Assembly (NCBI GenBank): GCA_964568425.1 | Contig: CAZMPO010000002.1 | Span: 62,001-126,000 of the forward strand | Direction: 5' to 3' | DNA length: 64,000 bases | From: CAKSQF01 sp964568425 | GTDB lineage: Bacteria > Bacillota > Clostridia > Oscillospirales > CAG-272 | Part shown: piece after piece, positions 50,234-59,451 of the stretch | Layout of the letters: each line of letters starts with the position of its first letter | How positions within the stretch are numbered: the stretch's first letter is position 1 | Translations under genes and position numbers: made by a program | The notes under the pieces: model-generated | Told to the model about the DNA's origin: nothing | Database searches by the model: none | The model's input: the letters and a program-made list of their open reading frames with translations, nothing else

Positions 50234-52483
50234 TTATTCATCCTGCTCTTTTTTGCCTGTTGAGGGTGCTGTTATTGGCGCGGTAACGGGAGCGGGAATA
50301 TCGCTTGTTGTATCTGTCGTCGTTGACGTGACGGGCGGGGTGGATACATCTCCTTTGACGAACCAGTGGGTCAGTTTGTTCTCGTTGCTGTCAAAGAGCG
50401 CGTTGTATTGCAGGTATTTGTACAACAGCAGGAGATTCGAGTCCTCTGCGGGATATTCGGAAAAACTGTAGAAATTTCCGCTCGTGTCCCAATAGCCTGC
50501 CGCGCTGATCGCGGGATATTCTTCTCTGACCATCGAAATAAAGTTCAGATACTCGGTCTTTTCGATGCCTGCAATGTCGAGTGCTTTGCCCGAAAGATAG
50601 TTGAGAGACGTGATCTCGCTCTCGTCGCCCTCAAATTCGAAATTTGCCCAGATGAGATAGGGAACGGCATACTTTGCTTGATTGAGCCTTGCGTCGCTGT
50701 CGTCGTCGATTCCGAAGAAGTTTGAATAAAAGCTTGCCGACAGAGAGGGCTGATGGTCGCCGAAGAATACGATCACCGTCTCCTCATCGGCATTTGTGAA
50801 ATATTCGATCAGCTCGCGGAGTGCCTCGTCGGTCTTGTTGATCGATGACAGATATTCCTGCGTGCCCTTGTATTTCGTGTAATTCTGCAGATGGATGGTC
50901 GGTACAAAACCCTCGGTTGAAAATCCGCCGTGATTCATCATGGTAACGGCAAAGGTGAAGAGGGGAGTGCCCTTGTCCTTTGACTCGTACATTTCAATGA
51001 TCTTGTCAAATACTGCCGCATCGCTTACATGTCCGCGATAGTAATCCTCGTCGGTAAGCCCGGTGAAATCGTCCTCGAAAAGGATCTTGTTAAACCCGTA
51101 GTATGAGTAGATCTTGTCTCTTGACCAGTTTGTCGGTGCTTCGGGATGCATTCCGACCGTTAAATATCCTTCCTTGTTCAGAAGATCGACGATCGAGAAG
51201 GAATTGTTTTTGTTCAGATAGAGATTGTACGCGACAGTGTTCGCAGGAAGGAAGGCAAGCGAGTGACCGGTCAAAAACTCGAGCTCCGAGTTTGCGGTGT
51301 TTCCGCCGAATACCGAGGATATCGCCCAACCCTTTTCGACATTCGGCATGGTTGAGGAAAGCGAGCTGAAGAAGGGAAGCACGTTTTCGACGGTCAGCAG
51401 ATTGTCCTTTGCCTTGCCCTTGTTGTAAAGATACTCGGATACAGCTTGCAGATCAGAGAAGGTCTCGTCCATGATGACGATGATGTTCGGCTTTTCCTTG
51501 TCGTCGTCGTCCGATGTGTCGGGCGTCGTTGACGGAGCGGTCGGCGCACCTGTCGCGGGCGGTGTTACTTCATCGGTGCTTGGAGGATCGACCGGCGTCA
51601 CGCCTGTTTGCGGCGGGACGACGTCCAGTCCGTAAAGCTCTTTAAGAAGCCCTATCAGCACCTCGCGCGAGTAATTCTCGGGCACTTTGACCTTCGTTGC
51701 GGCGGCTGTGTGAATGAAATTGACATAGAAACCGTTGTATTCGGATGCACGAAATTTCCAATACTTGTCCTTGAAATCGATGGCGTCACTGCCGCGATCG
51801 GATGAGATAACAAAGCAGGGAACTACTATCGTGACGGCGGCGAGCACGCTTGATATGATCCGAATATAACGAATACGGAATATCGGCAACCTTGTGCGTA
51901 TGATAAGTATCGCAAAGGGAACAGCAAACAGCAGACCGCTGAGCGTCATCGGCGAGAGGGTGAATTTGTAAGACCCTGCGACACTAAGCCCGGTAAAGAC
52001 CGAGAAAAGGTCGTTGTATCCGATCTCCATCTGTCTTGTTTGTACGACAAAATGGTCGATGACACCGAGTACCTCCGAGAAGATCAGCACCGACAGTATC
52101 GACGCATTAACTCTTGCGCTTGCCGCAAATATAAGAAGCTCCATGCCGAAAATGATGATCACGTTCAGCATGAATTTCGCGAAATTCATATATTTTCCGA
52201 ATCCCGCGCCGATCGTGAACTGCATCAAGATGAATATTAAAAATGCCGAGGCGAAGAGTATCGGAAGCGAGATGAGAGGGTGGGTCTTTTGCGTTGGTTG
52301 AATTTTTATAAGAAGTGTTGCCGCCATGAGCAGGGCAGAGCCGAGAATGACGAATGTGTTGGCGTGCAGGATTGCCGCAATTATCGCGACCGCGACGATC
52401 GAACCGAATATCCACGGATAGGTTCGCAGGTTCGTCTGAAACGATATCTTCAAGACGGAACACCTTGGTAACTTTATCTTCAT
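50234..52483 (-). CDS. LTA synthase family / phosphoglycerol transferase-like protein
   Basis: The 749-residue protein has about five membrane helices in residues 20-225, a Thr/Pro/Asp-rich linker (about 290-340), then an extracellular sulfatase-fold domain with IVIMDETFSD, GGNTANSELEF (Thr as likely nucleophile), MNHGGF and FFGDHQPS as metal-binding motifs. The C-terminus is again low-complexity and Thr/Pro-rich. Family members transfer glycerol-phosphate from phosphatidylglycerol to a polymer or glycan; whether true lipoteichoic acid is made is not known. ATG at 52483 follows GAAAGGAC. Confidence 0.9.
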   Translation of the reverse strand: MKIKLPRCSVLKISFQTNLRTYPWIFGSIVAVAIIAAILHANTFVILGSALLMAATLLIKIQPTQKTHPLISLPILFASAFLIFILMQFTIGAGFGKYMNFAKFMLNVIIIFGMELLIFAASARVNASILSVLIFSEVLGVIDHFVVQTRQMEIGYNDLFSVFTGLSVAGSYKFTLSPMTLSGLLFAVPFAILIIRTRLPIFRIRYIRIISSVLAAVTIVVPCFVISSDRGSDAIDFKDKYWKFRASEYNGFYVNFIHTAAATKVKVPENYSREVLIGLLKELYGLDVVPPQTGVTPVDPPSTDEVTPPATGAPTAPSTTPDTSDDDDKEKPNIIVIMDETFSDLQAVSEYLYNKGKAKDNLLTVENVLPFFSSLSSTMPNVEKGWAISSVFGGNTANSELEFLTGHSLAFLPANTVAYNLYLNKNNSFSIVDLLNKEGYLTVGMHPEAPTNWSRDKIYSYYGFNKILFEDDFTGLTDEDYYRGHVSDAAVFDKIIEMYESKDKGTPLFTFAVTMMNHGGFSTEGFVPTIHLQNYTKYKGTQEYLSSINKTDEALRELIEYFTNADEETVIVFFGDHQPSLSASFYSNFFGIDDDSDARLNQAKYAVPYLIWANFEFEGDESEITSLNYLSGKALDIAGIEKTEYLNFISMVREEYPAISAAGYWDTSGNFYSFSEYPAEDSNLLLLYKYLQYNALFDSNENKLTHWFVKGDVSTPPVTSTTTDTTSDIPAPVTAPITAPSTGKKEQDE

Positions 52484-52615
52484 GACAGAGTCCTTTCGTA
52501 ATAACGGTGAAAAAGGTATAATTACGTATTGTCGGATGCTTTTTCCTTTTGTTTTGGTTTATTTGTATTGTAAACTCCCGAGTATCGGGACGAAATTTTT
52601 CAGACAACGAATGCT

Positions 52616-52644
52616 ATTATACACCAGATATGAAACTTTGTCAA
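52616..52644 (-). promoter_or_regulatory. sigma-A promoter of the LTA-synthase-like gene
   Basis: Minus-strand TTGACA (52639-52644), 17-bp spacer, TATAAT (52616-52621). The leader of about 125 bases holds one small hairpin (CCCGATACTCGGG) and nothing else I can name. Confidence 0.87.
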
Positions 52645-52739
52645 CCTTTTTTTAGGTACAACTTGTGAACAAGGTGCAAACTTTCCTGTACGATCAACAC
52701 TTTTCTCGACTGTTTTGCCTGTTTTTTTAAAAAAAACTA

Positions 52740-52768
52740 TTGACAATCGGACAACTTCGTGTTATAAT
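52740..52768 (+). promoter_or_regulatory. sigma-A promoter of valS
   Basis: TTGACA (52740-52745), 17-bp spacer, TATAAT (52763-52768), followed by the T-box leader. Confidence 0.9.
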
Positions 52769-52775
52769 AAGTCAA

Positions 52776-53058
52776 ATTGAATACCGTTTGAAAATGCTTC
52801 GACGGGGAGCAGTAAGACGAAACGCGTCCCACAGAGAGTGCCGCAGAGCTGAGAGCGGCATGGAAGGTGCGCCGCCCGAAGTCGCCCCCGAGCATCGGTC
52901 GTGAAGATCTCTTAGCCTCCGACGGGACTGCCCGTTACAGCAGTGACCGTACCGTGATATTTTGTTGGTGCGGCATAAAGTGCTCGCTTTTGCGAGAATA
53001 CGGGTGGTACCGCGTCTTTTCGGCGTCCTGTGGATCTTTTGATCTGCGGGCGTTTTTT
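52776..53058 (+). promoter_or_regulatory. T-box riboswitch, valine type
   Basis: The leader has the Stem I S-turn AGTA (within GGGAGCAGTAAGACG), a specifier loop GAAGTCGCC with codon GTC (Val) at 52881-52883, closed by GGGG/CCCC pairing, and the antiterminator T-box GGGTGGTACCGCG (53002-53014) whose TGGT can pair with an uncharged tRNA end. A terminator stem (about 53022-53052) with TTTTTT follows. Uncharged tRNA-Val should allow readthrough into valS. Confidence 0.93.
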
Positions 53059-53126
53059 ATTTTGCCACCAAACGGCGATTTTAATCCGCAAAAATACCGA
53101 TATATTATGAAAGGAAGACATCGATA

Positions 53127-55742
53127 ATGAAAGAACTCGAAAAACAATATTCTCCAAAAGACATCGAGGACCGACTCTATGCTTTTTGGAATGATAAGGG
53201 CTATTTTACCCCCGATCTGAACGACGGCAAGCCGCCGTTCTCGATCGTAATTCCGCCCCCCAACGTTACCGGCAAACTCCACATGGGACACGCACTTGAC
53301 GAAACGCTTCAGGATATTCTGGCACGCTTCAAGCGTATGCAGGGCTATTCCACACTCTGGCTGCCGGGTACCGACCACGCAGGCATCGCAACGCAGATCA
53401 AGGTTGAGGAATCGCTTAGAACAAACGAAGGGCTTACCCGCTATGATCTCGGTCGCGAAAAATTCCTCGAGCGCGTTTGGGATTGGAAAGAGCAGTACGG
53501 CGGAAATATCATCCGCCAGCTCAAAAAGCTCGGCTCGTCCTGCGATTGGTCGCGCCTGCGCTTTACCATGGACGAGGGCTGCTGCAGGGCAGTTCGCGAG
53601 GTCTTTGTCAATCTCTATGACAAAGGACTCATCTATCGCGGCAACAGGATCATAAACTGGTGTCCGCATTGCCGCACCGCACTTTCGGATGCGGAGGTCG
53701 AATACGAGGAACAGCCGGGACATTTTTGGCATATCAAATATCCGCTTTCGGATGGCAGCGGCTATGTTGAGATCGCGACCACGCGTCCCGAGACCCTGCT
53801 CGGCGATACAGCCGTCGCCGTTTATCCCGATGATGAAAGATATAAGTCGATCGTCGGCAAAACGCTCATCCTTCCGCTTGTCGGCAGAGAGATACCTGTC
53901 ATTGCCGATGAATATGTCGAGAAGGACTTCGGTACGGGTTGCGTAAAGATCACTCCCGCACACGACCCCAACGACTTCCTTGTCGGTCAGCGTCACTCGC
54001 TTGCGCAGATCAAGATACTTGACGATGACGCAAAGATCAATCTTGTCGGATCGAAATACCACGGCATGGATCGCTATGAGGCAAGAGCCGCCATGGTCGC
54101 CGATCTTGAGGCGGCGGGACTTCTTGTCAAGGTCGAGCCGCATGTTCATAATGTCGGAACATGCTACCGTTGCCACGGCACGGTCGAGCCGATCACGTCC
54201 GATCAGTGGTTCGTTAAAATGGCACCGCTTGCCGAGCCTGCGATCGAGGTCGTTAAGAGCGGTGAGATCAAATTCGAGCCCGATCGCTTTGCGAATAATT
54301 ACTATCGCTGGATGGAAAATGTCCACGATTGGTGCATATCCCGTCAGCTTTGGTGGGGTCACCGCATCCCCGCATTCTACTGCGACGATTGCGGCGAAAT
54401 GATCGTTTCGAAAGAGGATGTCACAGTCTGCCCGAAATGCGGCGGCAGGATGCGTCAGGAGGAGGACGTTCTCGATACATGGTTCTCGTCGGCTCTGTGG
54501 CCATTCTCGACCATGGGCTGGCCCGATGAGACCGAAACGCTCAAGAAATACTATCCCACATCCGTGCTCGTTACCGGCTATGATATCATATCCTTCTGGG
54601 TTTCGAGAATGATCTTCTCTGGGCTTGAGCATACAGGTAAAAAGCCCTTCTCCAATGTCTTTATCCACGGACTTGTCCGCGATGCGCAGGGACGCAAGAT
54701 GTCCAAATCGCTCGGCAACGGAATCGATCCGCTCGAGATCATCGATCAGTACGGTGCCGATGCTCTGAGATTTGCCCTCGCGACAGGTAACGCACCCGGC
54801 AACGATATGCGCTTCTCGGACGAAAAGATCGAGGCGGCAAGAAACTTCAATAATAAGCTTTGGAACGCCGCAAGATTTATCTTAATGAACCTTACGATCG
54901 AAAAAGCCGAGCTTCCTCCCGCTGAAAAACTCGAAACCGAGGACAGATGGCTGCTTTCGAAGTATAACAGGCTTGTCGGCGAGGTCACTGCAAATCTTGA
55001 GAGCTATGAGCTTGGTGTCGCCCTCGCAAAGCTTTACGATTTTGCCTGGGATGTCTTCTGCGATTGGTATATCGAGCTTGTTAAGCCTCGCCTCTCGTCG
55101 TGCGATGAGGGTGCACAGCAGGTGCTCGTTTATGTCATGACCGGTATTTTGAAGATGCTCCATCCCTTTATCCCCTTCATAACCGAGGAAATTTGGCAGT
55201 CTCTGCCGCATGACGGCGAGTCGATCATGGTGTCAAGTTGGCCTGTCGCCGATCCTCTGCACAGCTTTGTCGAGGATGAGGGACGCATGGAAGCGATCAT
55301 AGAGGCGATCCGCGCTATCCGCAATCGCAGACAGGAGATGAACGTTCCGCCCTCCAAAAAAGCCGCACTGACTGTCGTCACCGACCGTACCGACGCCTTT
55401 AACGAAAAGAGCGAACGTTTCTTCGTAAAACTCGCGTGTGCGTCCTCGATGAAGACCGTCAGAACGCATACCGATGACGGCGCGATACAGATCGTCACCT
55501 CGACCGCGACGATATTTATTCCGCTTGCCGATATCGTCGATCTTGCAAAAGAAAGAGCGCGTCTTGAGGCTGAACTTAAGAAAAATCTGTCCGAGATCGA
55601 TCGTCTTACCAAAAAGCTCGATAATCCCGGATTTGTCGCCAAGGCCCCCGAAAACGTCATCGCCGGCGAACGCGCAAAGCTTGCAAAGTATACCGAGACC
55701 GCCGAAAAGGTCAAAGCGGCACTTGCAAAGCTCCCTGAATAA
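53127..55742 (+). CDS. valS: valyl-tRNA synthetase
   Basis: The 871-residue class I enzyme charges tRNA-Val. It has the HIGH-type PPPNVTGKLHMGHALDE (near residue 45), an editing domain, zinc-like Cys pairs (CDDCGEM, CPKCGGRM), KMSKS (GRKMSKSLGNG, near residue 520), the anticodon domain and a C-terminal coiled coil (LAKERARLEAELKKNLSE). Length is normal. ATG at 53127 follows GAAAGGAAG. Controlled by the upstream T-box. Confidence 0.97.
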   Translation: MKELEKQYSPKDIEDRLYAFWNDKGYFTPDLNDGKPPFSIVIPPPNVTGKLHMGHALDETLQDILARFKRMQGYSTLWLPGTDHAGIATQIKVEESLRTNEGLTRYDLGREKFLERVWDWKEQYGGNIIRQLKKLGSSCDWSRLRFTMDEGCCRAVREVFVNLYDKGLIYRGNRIINWCPHCRTALSDAEVEYEEQPGHFWHIKYPLSDGSGYVEIATTRPETLLGDTAVAVYPDDERYKSIVGKTLILPLVGREIPVIADEYVEKDFGTGCVKITPAHDPNDFLVGQRHSLAQIKILDDDAKINLVGSKYHGMDRYEARAAMVADLEAAGLLVKVEPHVHNVGTCYRCHGTVEPITSDQWFVKMAPLAEPAIEVVKSGEIKFEPDRFANNYYRWMENVHDWCISRQLWWGHRIPAFYCDDCGEMIVSKEDVTVCPKCGGRMRQEEDVLDTWFSSALWPFSTMGWPDETETLKKYYPTSVLVTGYDIISFWVSRMIFSGLEHTGKKPFSNVFIHGLVRDAQGRKMSKSLGNGIDPLEIIDQYGADALRFALATGNAPGNDMRFSDEKIEAARNFNNKLWNAARFILMNLTIEKAELPPAEKLETEDRWLLSKYNRLVGEVTANLESYELGVALAKLYDFAWDVFCDWYIELVKPRLSSCDEGAQQVLVYVMTGILKMLHPFIPFITEEIWQSLPHDGESIMVSSWPVADPLHSFVEDEGRMEAIIEAIRAIRNRRQEMNVPPSKKAALTVVTDRTDAFNEKSERFFVKLACASSMKTVRTHTDDGAIQIVTSTATIFIPLADIVDLAKERARLEAELKKNLSEIDRLTKKLDNPGFVAKAPENVIAGERAKLAKYTETAEKVKAALAKLPE

Positions 55743-55755
55743 AATTTATAATAAA

Positions 55756-55800
55756 AGATCCGTCCCTTTTGCGTTTTTGCACAAGGGACGGATCTCTTTA
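55756..55800 (+). terminator. terminator of valS
   Basis: AGATCCGTCCCTT (55756-55768) pairs with AAGGGACGGATCT (55783-55795), followed by CTTTA. Confidence 0.85.
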
Positions 55801-55813
55801 CATAGAAATAAAA

Positions 55814-55843
55814 AATCTCTCATGCATCTTCGCATGAGAGATT
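55814..55843 (-). terminator. terminator of tRNA-Lys
   Basis: AATCTCTCATGC and GCATGAGAGATT pair, and on the minus strand are followed by TTTTATTT. Confidence 0.88.
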
Positions 55844-55918
55844 GGTGCACCCTCGGGGACTCGAACCCCGGACCCACTGATTAAGAGTCAGTTGCTCTAC
55901 CAACTGAGCTAAGGGTGC
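55843..55918 (-). tRNA. tRNA-Lys (anticodon CTT)
   Basis: A 76-base cloverleaf: acceptor GCACCCT with AGGGTGC, D arm GCTC-AGTTGGTA-GAGC, anticodon loop CTCTTAA, T arm CGGGG-TTCGAGT-CCCCG, encoded CCA at 55843-55845. The anticodon CTT reads AAG. Confidence 0.96.
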
Positions 55919-55957
55919 ATTTTCTTTCGTTTCCGCGCTTGCCGCGGAACGTGTATT

Positions 55958-55985
55958 ATTATACCACATTTTTTTATTTTGTCAA
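55958..55985 (-). promoter_or_regulatory. promoter of tRNA-Lys
   Basis: Minus-strand TTGACA (55980-55985) and TATAAT (55958-55963) with a 16-bp spacer. Confidence 0.82.
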
Positions 55986-56062
55986 GGGGTTTTTGAAAAA
56001 AAGTTTGATTTTTTTCAAAAAACTTTCTAAAGGCATACCCCTGTAAGACAGATCGCAAAACA

Positions 56063-56104
56063 AAGCTGTCTCAAATGCCCCGAAAAGAGCATTTGAGACA
56101 GCTT
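56063..56104 (-). terminator. terminator downstream of the leucine-rich-repeat gene
   Basis: AAGCTGTCTCAAATGC (56063-56078) pairs perfectly with 56089-56104. It lies 165 bp past the gene's stop codon, at the end of the coding-like tail. Confidence 0.82.
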
Positions 56105-56106
56105 GA

Positions 56107-56268
56107 ACGGTTACCGCTGTTTACATAGTGCCGATAATTGCCGTCATCCGCAGGCTGTGCCTTGTTGTAAAAGCAGGGCGTAAGTGTAATGACAGCGTCG
56201 GTGGTCTTGGGGATGACTACCGATGCCGCGGTGCCGTAAAAGCCTGCGATCGTGCAACTCTTGCCGTC
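56107..56268 (-). other. in-frame coding-like tail after the stop of the leucine-rich-repeat gene
   Basis: Reading on in the same frame past TAA (56269-56271) gives 54 sense codons, with runs such as DGKSCTIAGFYGTAASVVIP and KTTDAVITLTPCFYNKAQPA, before the terminator and a later TGA. The peptide is protein-like. It may be the severed C-terminus of the upstream gene, or a relic of another gene joined by recombination. I do not recognise the domain. Confidence 0.5.
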
Positions 56269-58077
56269 TTAGTTTGGCACGGATGCGAAATTTGCAGTCG
56301 AATTATAATGGATTGTCGCCGATGTCAATTTCGTGTTGTTTGTGCCTATCGAGATCTCCCACCACTCATTTATGCTGCCGAGATAGTAGACATCCTTGAG
56401 CGATGAGCATCCGCTGAACGCACTCTCGCCAATCCTCTTGATATTTGCGGGGAATGTTATGCTTTCAAGACTTGTACATCCACTGAATGCCATGCTTTGA
56501 ATGCTATCCGCGCCCGTGCCGATCTTCACGCTTTTGAGATTGGTACAGCCGCTAAACCAACTGCCGACATATTGGACTCCGTTTCCGATAACTGCACTCT
56601 CAAGACTCTTGCAGTCCGTAAACAGTCCGTCACTGCCGATGTCGTTGACACTGTTGGGGATGACTATGCTCTTGAGCTTTGCACAGTACTGGAACGCATA
56701 ACCGCCGATCAATGTAACGCCTTCCGGAATATTGATGCTTTCGAGAGCCGAGCAGTATCTGAATGCGTCACCGCCGATTTTGGTTACATTGTCGTGAAGG
56801 GTGACCTTCTTAAGGCTTGAACAACCAGCGAATGCGCCCGTGGGAATAGAGGTCAAGCTGTCCGGAAGGGTGATCTCGGTGACGAGCTTGCTACCGAAAT
56901 AGAGCTCTGCACCGTTCACGAGCGGACTGCCGTAACTGTAAGGAAAACTTGTGCCGAGCCATCCCTCGAGTGTGCCGTTGTATTTAACACACTTAAGCTT
57001 TGGACACATGTTGAATGCATATGAATAGATCGTTTTAAGAGTACTCGGCAGAGTGATGCTTTCGAGATTTTCGCAACCTTCAAATGCGTACCAGCCGATG
57101 CTTGTCACGCCCTCGGGAATAATGACGCTTGTTATATTCTTGTTACCCTTGAAGGCATTGTCCGCGATGGACGTGACCTTGCCTACACGCCCGGTGGATG
57201 TTTCTTTCGGTATGTATATGACCGTATCCCTGCAGTCGCCGATGCCCGCAACAGAATAAGTGCCGTCGCCGTTTGATGTGTACTTGAGCATTACCGAGTA
57301 ATCGACATAAACAGGGGTGTAGGTCTCGTCCTTGTCACCGACCGTCAGTACGAACTCGGGCTCAGACGAGACTACCGTCTCCGAGCTGTCGATCCAGTGA
57401 CTGAAGCTCATGCCGTTGCTGTCGACCGACGGAGCGGTGAGCGTGACCTTGTCCCCCTCGAGATAGAGTCCCGAGAGCATTCCGTCGGGCAGACTTCCCG
57501 CAGTCAGACGCACCGCCAGCCAATCGGCGTTCGGGAGAGCGTCGGTCTTGTATTCCTTGTATTCCTGCACCGCCGCGCCGTAGCTGAGCATGTTCTCAAG
57601 CAGTTTTACGAGTTTCGGGTCTGATGTTTTTTCGAGCATGTTGTGCGCGTACTGCAAGATGCTGTATTTGCTCACGTCGCTGTAATAGTCGACATCGCCG
57701 ACTCGGACATGAGCTCTTGCGTAGACATAATCGGTCATGTTCTTTGCCGAAAGCTCGTCGTAGTCGAATATTGCATGAGGGACGCCGCCGATATTTTCGG
57801 TGTAGCTGTCGGTCAGGATGAACGGGTCGTTGTCGATCGTGTAATCGGTCATCGGGGATGACCAAATAAGCAGTTCGACATTGTCAACATTTGACTTTAC
57901 TGCGTACTTGATGCGAATGTTGTCCGAAAATGAGAGATTGCAGTATTTTATCTCCACCTCGGGATCGTTTGGTTGTGCGCCCGATATAAGCGCAAAGCAG
58001 ATGTTCAGTGTTGCCGCCAGCATGATCGCCGTAAGCAGAATGAGTGAACGTTTTTTCGTGATCTTCATGATCTTCAT
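56269..58077 (-). CDS. BspA-type leucine-rich-repeat surface protein
   Basis: The 602-residue protein has an N-terminal signal or anchor segment (SLILLTAIMLAATLNICFAL), a region of beta-sandwich look (about 40-300) and at least ten LRR_5 repeats (about 300-590) of the type AFxGCxSLxxVxLPxxVxxIG. Such proteins are secreted and bind host or bacterial surfaces. No sorting motif is visible at the end, and the frame continues in coding-like sequence beyond the stop. ATG at 58077 follows AAGGAGG; the 9-base ATGAAGATC is repeated at the start. Confidence 0.87.
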   Translation of the reverse strand: MKIMKITKKRSLILLTAIMLAATLNICFALISGAQPNDPEVEIKYCNLSFSDNIRIKYAVKSNVDNVELLIWSSPMTDYTIDNDPFILTDSYTENIGGVPHAIFDYDELSAKNMTDYVYARAHVRVGDVDYYSDVSKYSILQYAHNMLEKTSDPKLVKLLENMLSYGAAVQEYKEYKTDALPNADWLAVRLTAGSLPDGMLSGLYLEGDKVTLTAPSVDSNGMSFSHWIDSSETVVSSEPEFVLTVGDKDETYTPVYVDYSVMLKYTSNGDGTYSVAGIGDCRDTVIYIPKETSTGRVGKVTSIADNAFKGNKNITSVIIPEGVTSIGWYAFEGCENLESITLPSTLKTIYSYAFNMCPKLKCVKYNGTLEGWLGTSFPYSYGSPLVNGAELYFGSKLVTEITLPDSLTSIPTGAFAGCSSLKKVTLHDNVTKIGGDAFRYCSALESINIPEGVTLIGGYAFQYCAKLKSIVIPNSVNDIGSDGLFTDCKSLESAVIGNGVQYVGSWFSGCTNLKSVKIGTGADSIQSMAFSGCTSLESITFPANIKRIGESAFSGCSSLKDVYYLGSINEWWEISIGTNNTKLTSATIHYNSTANFASVPN

Positions 58078-58122
58078 GATATTTGTTTGCCTCCTTGATT
58101 TTTTGCGGGTATTTGTAAAACA

Positions 58123-58151
58123 ATTATACCATTTTCGAGATGCTTTGTCAA
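58123..58151 (-). promoter_or_regulatory. sigma-A promoter of the leucine-rich-repeat gene
   Basis: Minus-strand TTGACA (58146-58151), 17-bp spacer, TATAAT (58123-58128). Confidence 0.87.
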
Positions 58152-58181
58152 CATTTATCGCAAAAAAACAGCCGATGACGC

Positions 58182-58211
58182 AAAAAAGCAGACCGAATTT
58201 GTACGGTCTGC
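58182..58211 (-). terminator. terminator of the luxS-mtnN operon
   Basis: GCAGACCG (58188-58195) pairs with CGGTCTGC (58204-58211); TTTTTTG follows on the minus strand. Confidence 0.85.
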
Positions 58212-58239
58212 CGTGATTTGTTTGTATTTTGTTGTTTGA

Positions 58240-58968
58240 TCAAAGCTTGATATGCTCGTCCGTTGCGGATGACAGCACACTTCGTACGATCGCCGACGAA
58301 CGCTCTGCCGCGAGGGTCTCGAACTCCGCATAGCTGACTCCCGCACTGTCGCCCGCAAGATCGGATATCGCGCGGATTATCGCAAAGGGCACTCCGTTTA
58401 GCGTACAGACCTGCGCGATGGACGCCCCCTCCATTTCGGTAGCGGCGGCGAAGTAGTCTTTTTTCAGCCCCGCGCGAACGGCATCGTCACAGATGAACTG
58501 ATCGCCCGATACGACGGTGCCTCTGATGAATTTGTTCTTGCCGATGTGAAGCGACGCCGCCTTTTCTATGCGCTCGCAAAGCAGTCTGTCTGCCACAAAT
58601 CGCGTGGGAAGGGAATGGTCGCCCTTCGAGCCGGGAATGAATCCCTTGGCGTGTCCGAAATAGTGAACATCAAAATCGTGCTGGATCGCGTCTGTCGCGA
58701 TCACGAGATCGCAAACCGAAAGTCGGTCGTCAAGTCCGCCCGCGATGCCCGTGTTGATTATCGCGTCGGCATGGAACAGATCGATCATTGCCTGCGTGCA
58801 TGCGGCGGCTGCAACCTTGCCGATACCGCAGACCACTATTCCGACATCCTGTCCGCACAGCTTTCCGATGTGAAATACCGATCCGCAGGCGACAACCTCA
58901 CGCTCCTTTTCCATCATCGCCACGAGGGTGTTGACCTCGACATCCATTGCTCCGATTATTCCTATCAT
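58240..58968 (-). CDS. mtnN: 5'-methylthioadenosine/S-adenosylhomocysteine nucleosidase
   Basis: The 242-residue enzyme cleaves adenine from S-adenosylhomocysteine and methylthioadenosine. It shows IGIIGAMDVEV, NTGIAGGL, a DFD region (DAIQHDFDVHYFG), FAAATEMEGASIAQVC with the catalytic Glu, and AIIRAISDLAG with the catalytic Asp. ATG at 58968 follows GAGAGGGAGA, 18 bp after luxS, to which it supplies S-ribosylhomocysteine. Confidence 0.95.
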   Translation of the reverse strand: MIGIIGAMDVEVNTLVAMMEKEREVVACGSVFHIGKLCGQDVGIVVCGIGKVAAAACTQAMIDLFHADAIINTGIAGGLDDRLSVCDLVIATDAIQHDFDVHYFGHAKGFIPGSKGDHSLPTRFVADRLLCERIEKAASLHIGKNKFIRGTVVSGDQFICDDAVRAGLKKDYFAAATEMEGASIAQVCTLNGVPFAIIRAISDLAGDSAGVSYAEFETLAAERSSAIVRSVLSSATDEHIKL

Positions 58969-58986
58969 AATGTATCTCCCTCTCTT

Positions 58987-59451
58987 TTATCTCGGATACT
59001 CAAATGTTACCCGATCGGATGAAATGACCTCAAGATATCTCTCGCACTCGAGCTTTGCCGCACTAAGCGAAAGATTTTTGTAATTTCCGCACTCCTTGCG
59101 ACTTTTCCCGAATATTTCGCCCTCATGAGCTATTGTGTGCCTCAGCGCGGATTTTAATGCATCGAGCACCTCGCCATCTTCGGCGTCTCTGACGAGCAGA
59201 TAAAATCCGGTTTGACAGCCCATAGGACCAAAATATATGATCTTGCCGCCGATCTCGCCCGAGCGCAGATATGTTGCCAGCATGTGCTCGACCGAGTGCA
59301 TGGTCAGATCGTCCATGTAATCGCCGCAATTGGGCTTTCTCGTGCGCAGATCGTAGGTCGTTATATCGCCGTCAATTCGGGATATGTATATGCCCGGGAC
59401 GATAAGATCGTGATCGACCTCAAATGACGCGATCCTCTTTACTTCACTCAT
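58987..59451 (-). CDS. luxS: S-ribosylhomocysteine lyase
   Basis: The 154-residue enzyme makes homocysteine and the AI-2 precursor DPD. The metal motif HSVEH and a later Cys (SRKECGNY) and FGPMGCQTGFYLL are canonical. The start overlaps the end of the HAD gene by 8 bp. Confidence 0.96.
   Translation of the reverse strand: MSEVKRIASFEVDHDLIVPGIYISRIDGDITTYDLRTRKPNCGDYMDDLTMHSVEHMLATYLRSGEIGGKIIYFGPMGCQTGFYLLVRDAEDGEVLDALKSALRHTIAHEGEIFGKSRKECGNYKNLSLSAAKLECERYLEVISSDRVTFEYPR

Noticed and set aside
52935..54668. Open frame of 577 codons on the minus strand across valS and its T-box
   Set aside because: It runs through the T-box leader and antisense to conserved valS motifs, with no recognisable domain.
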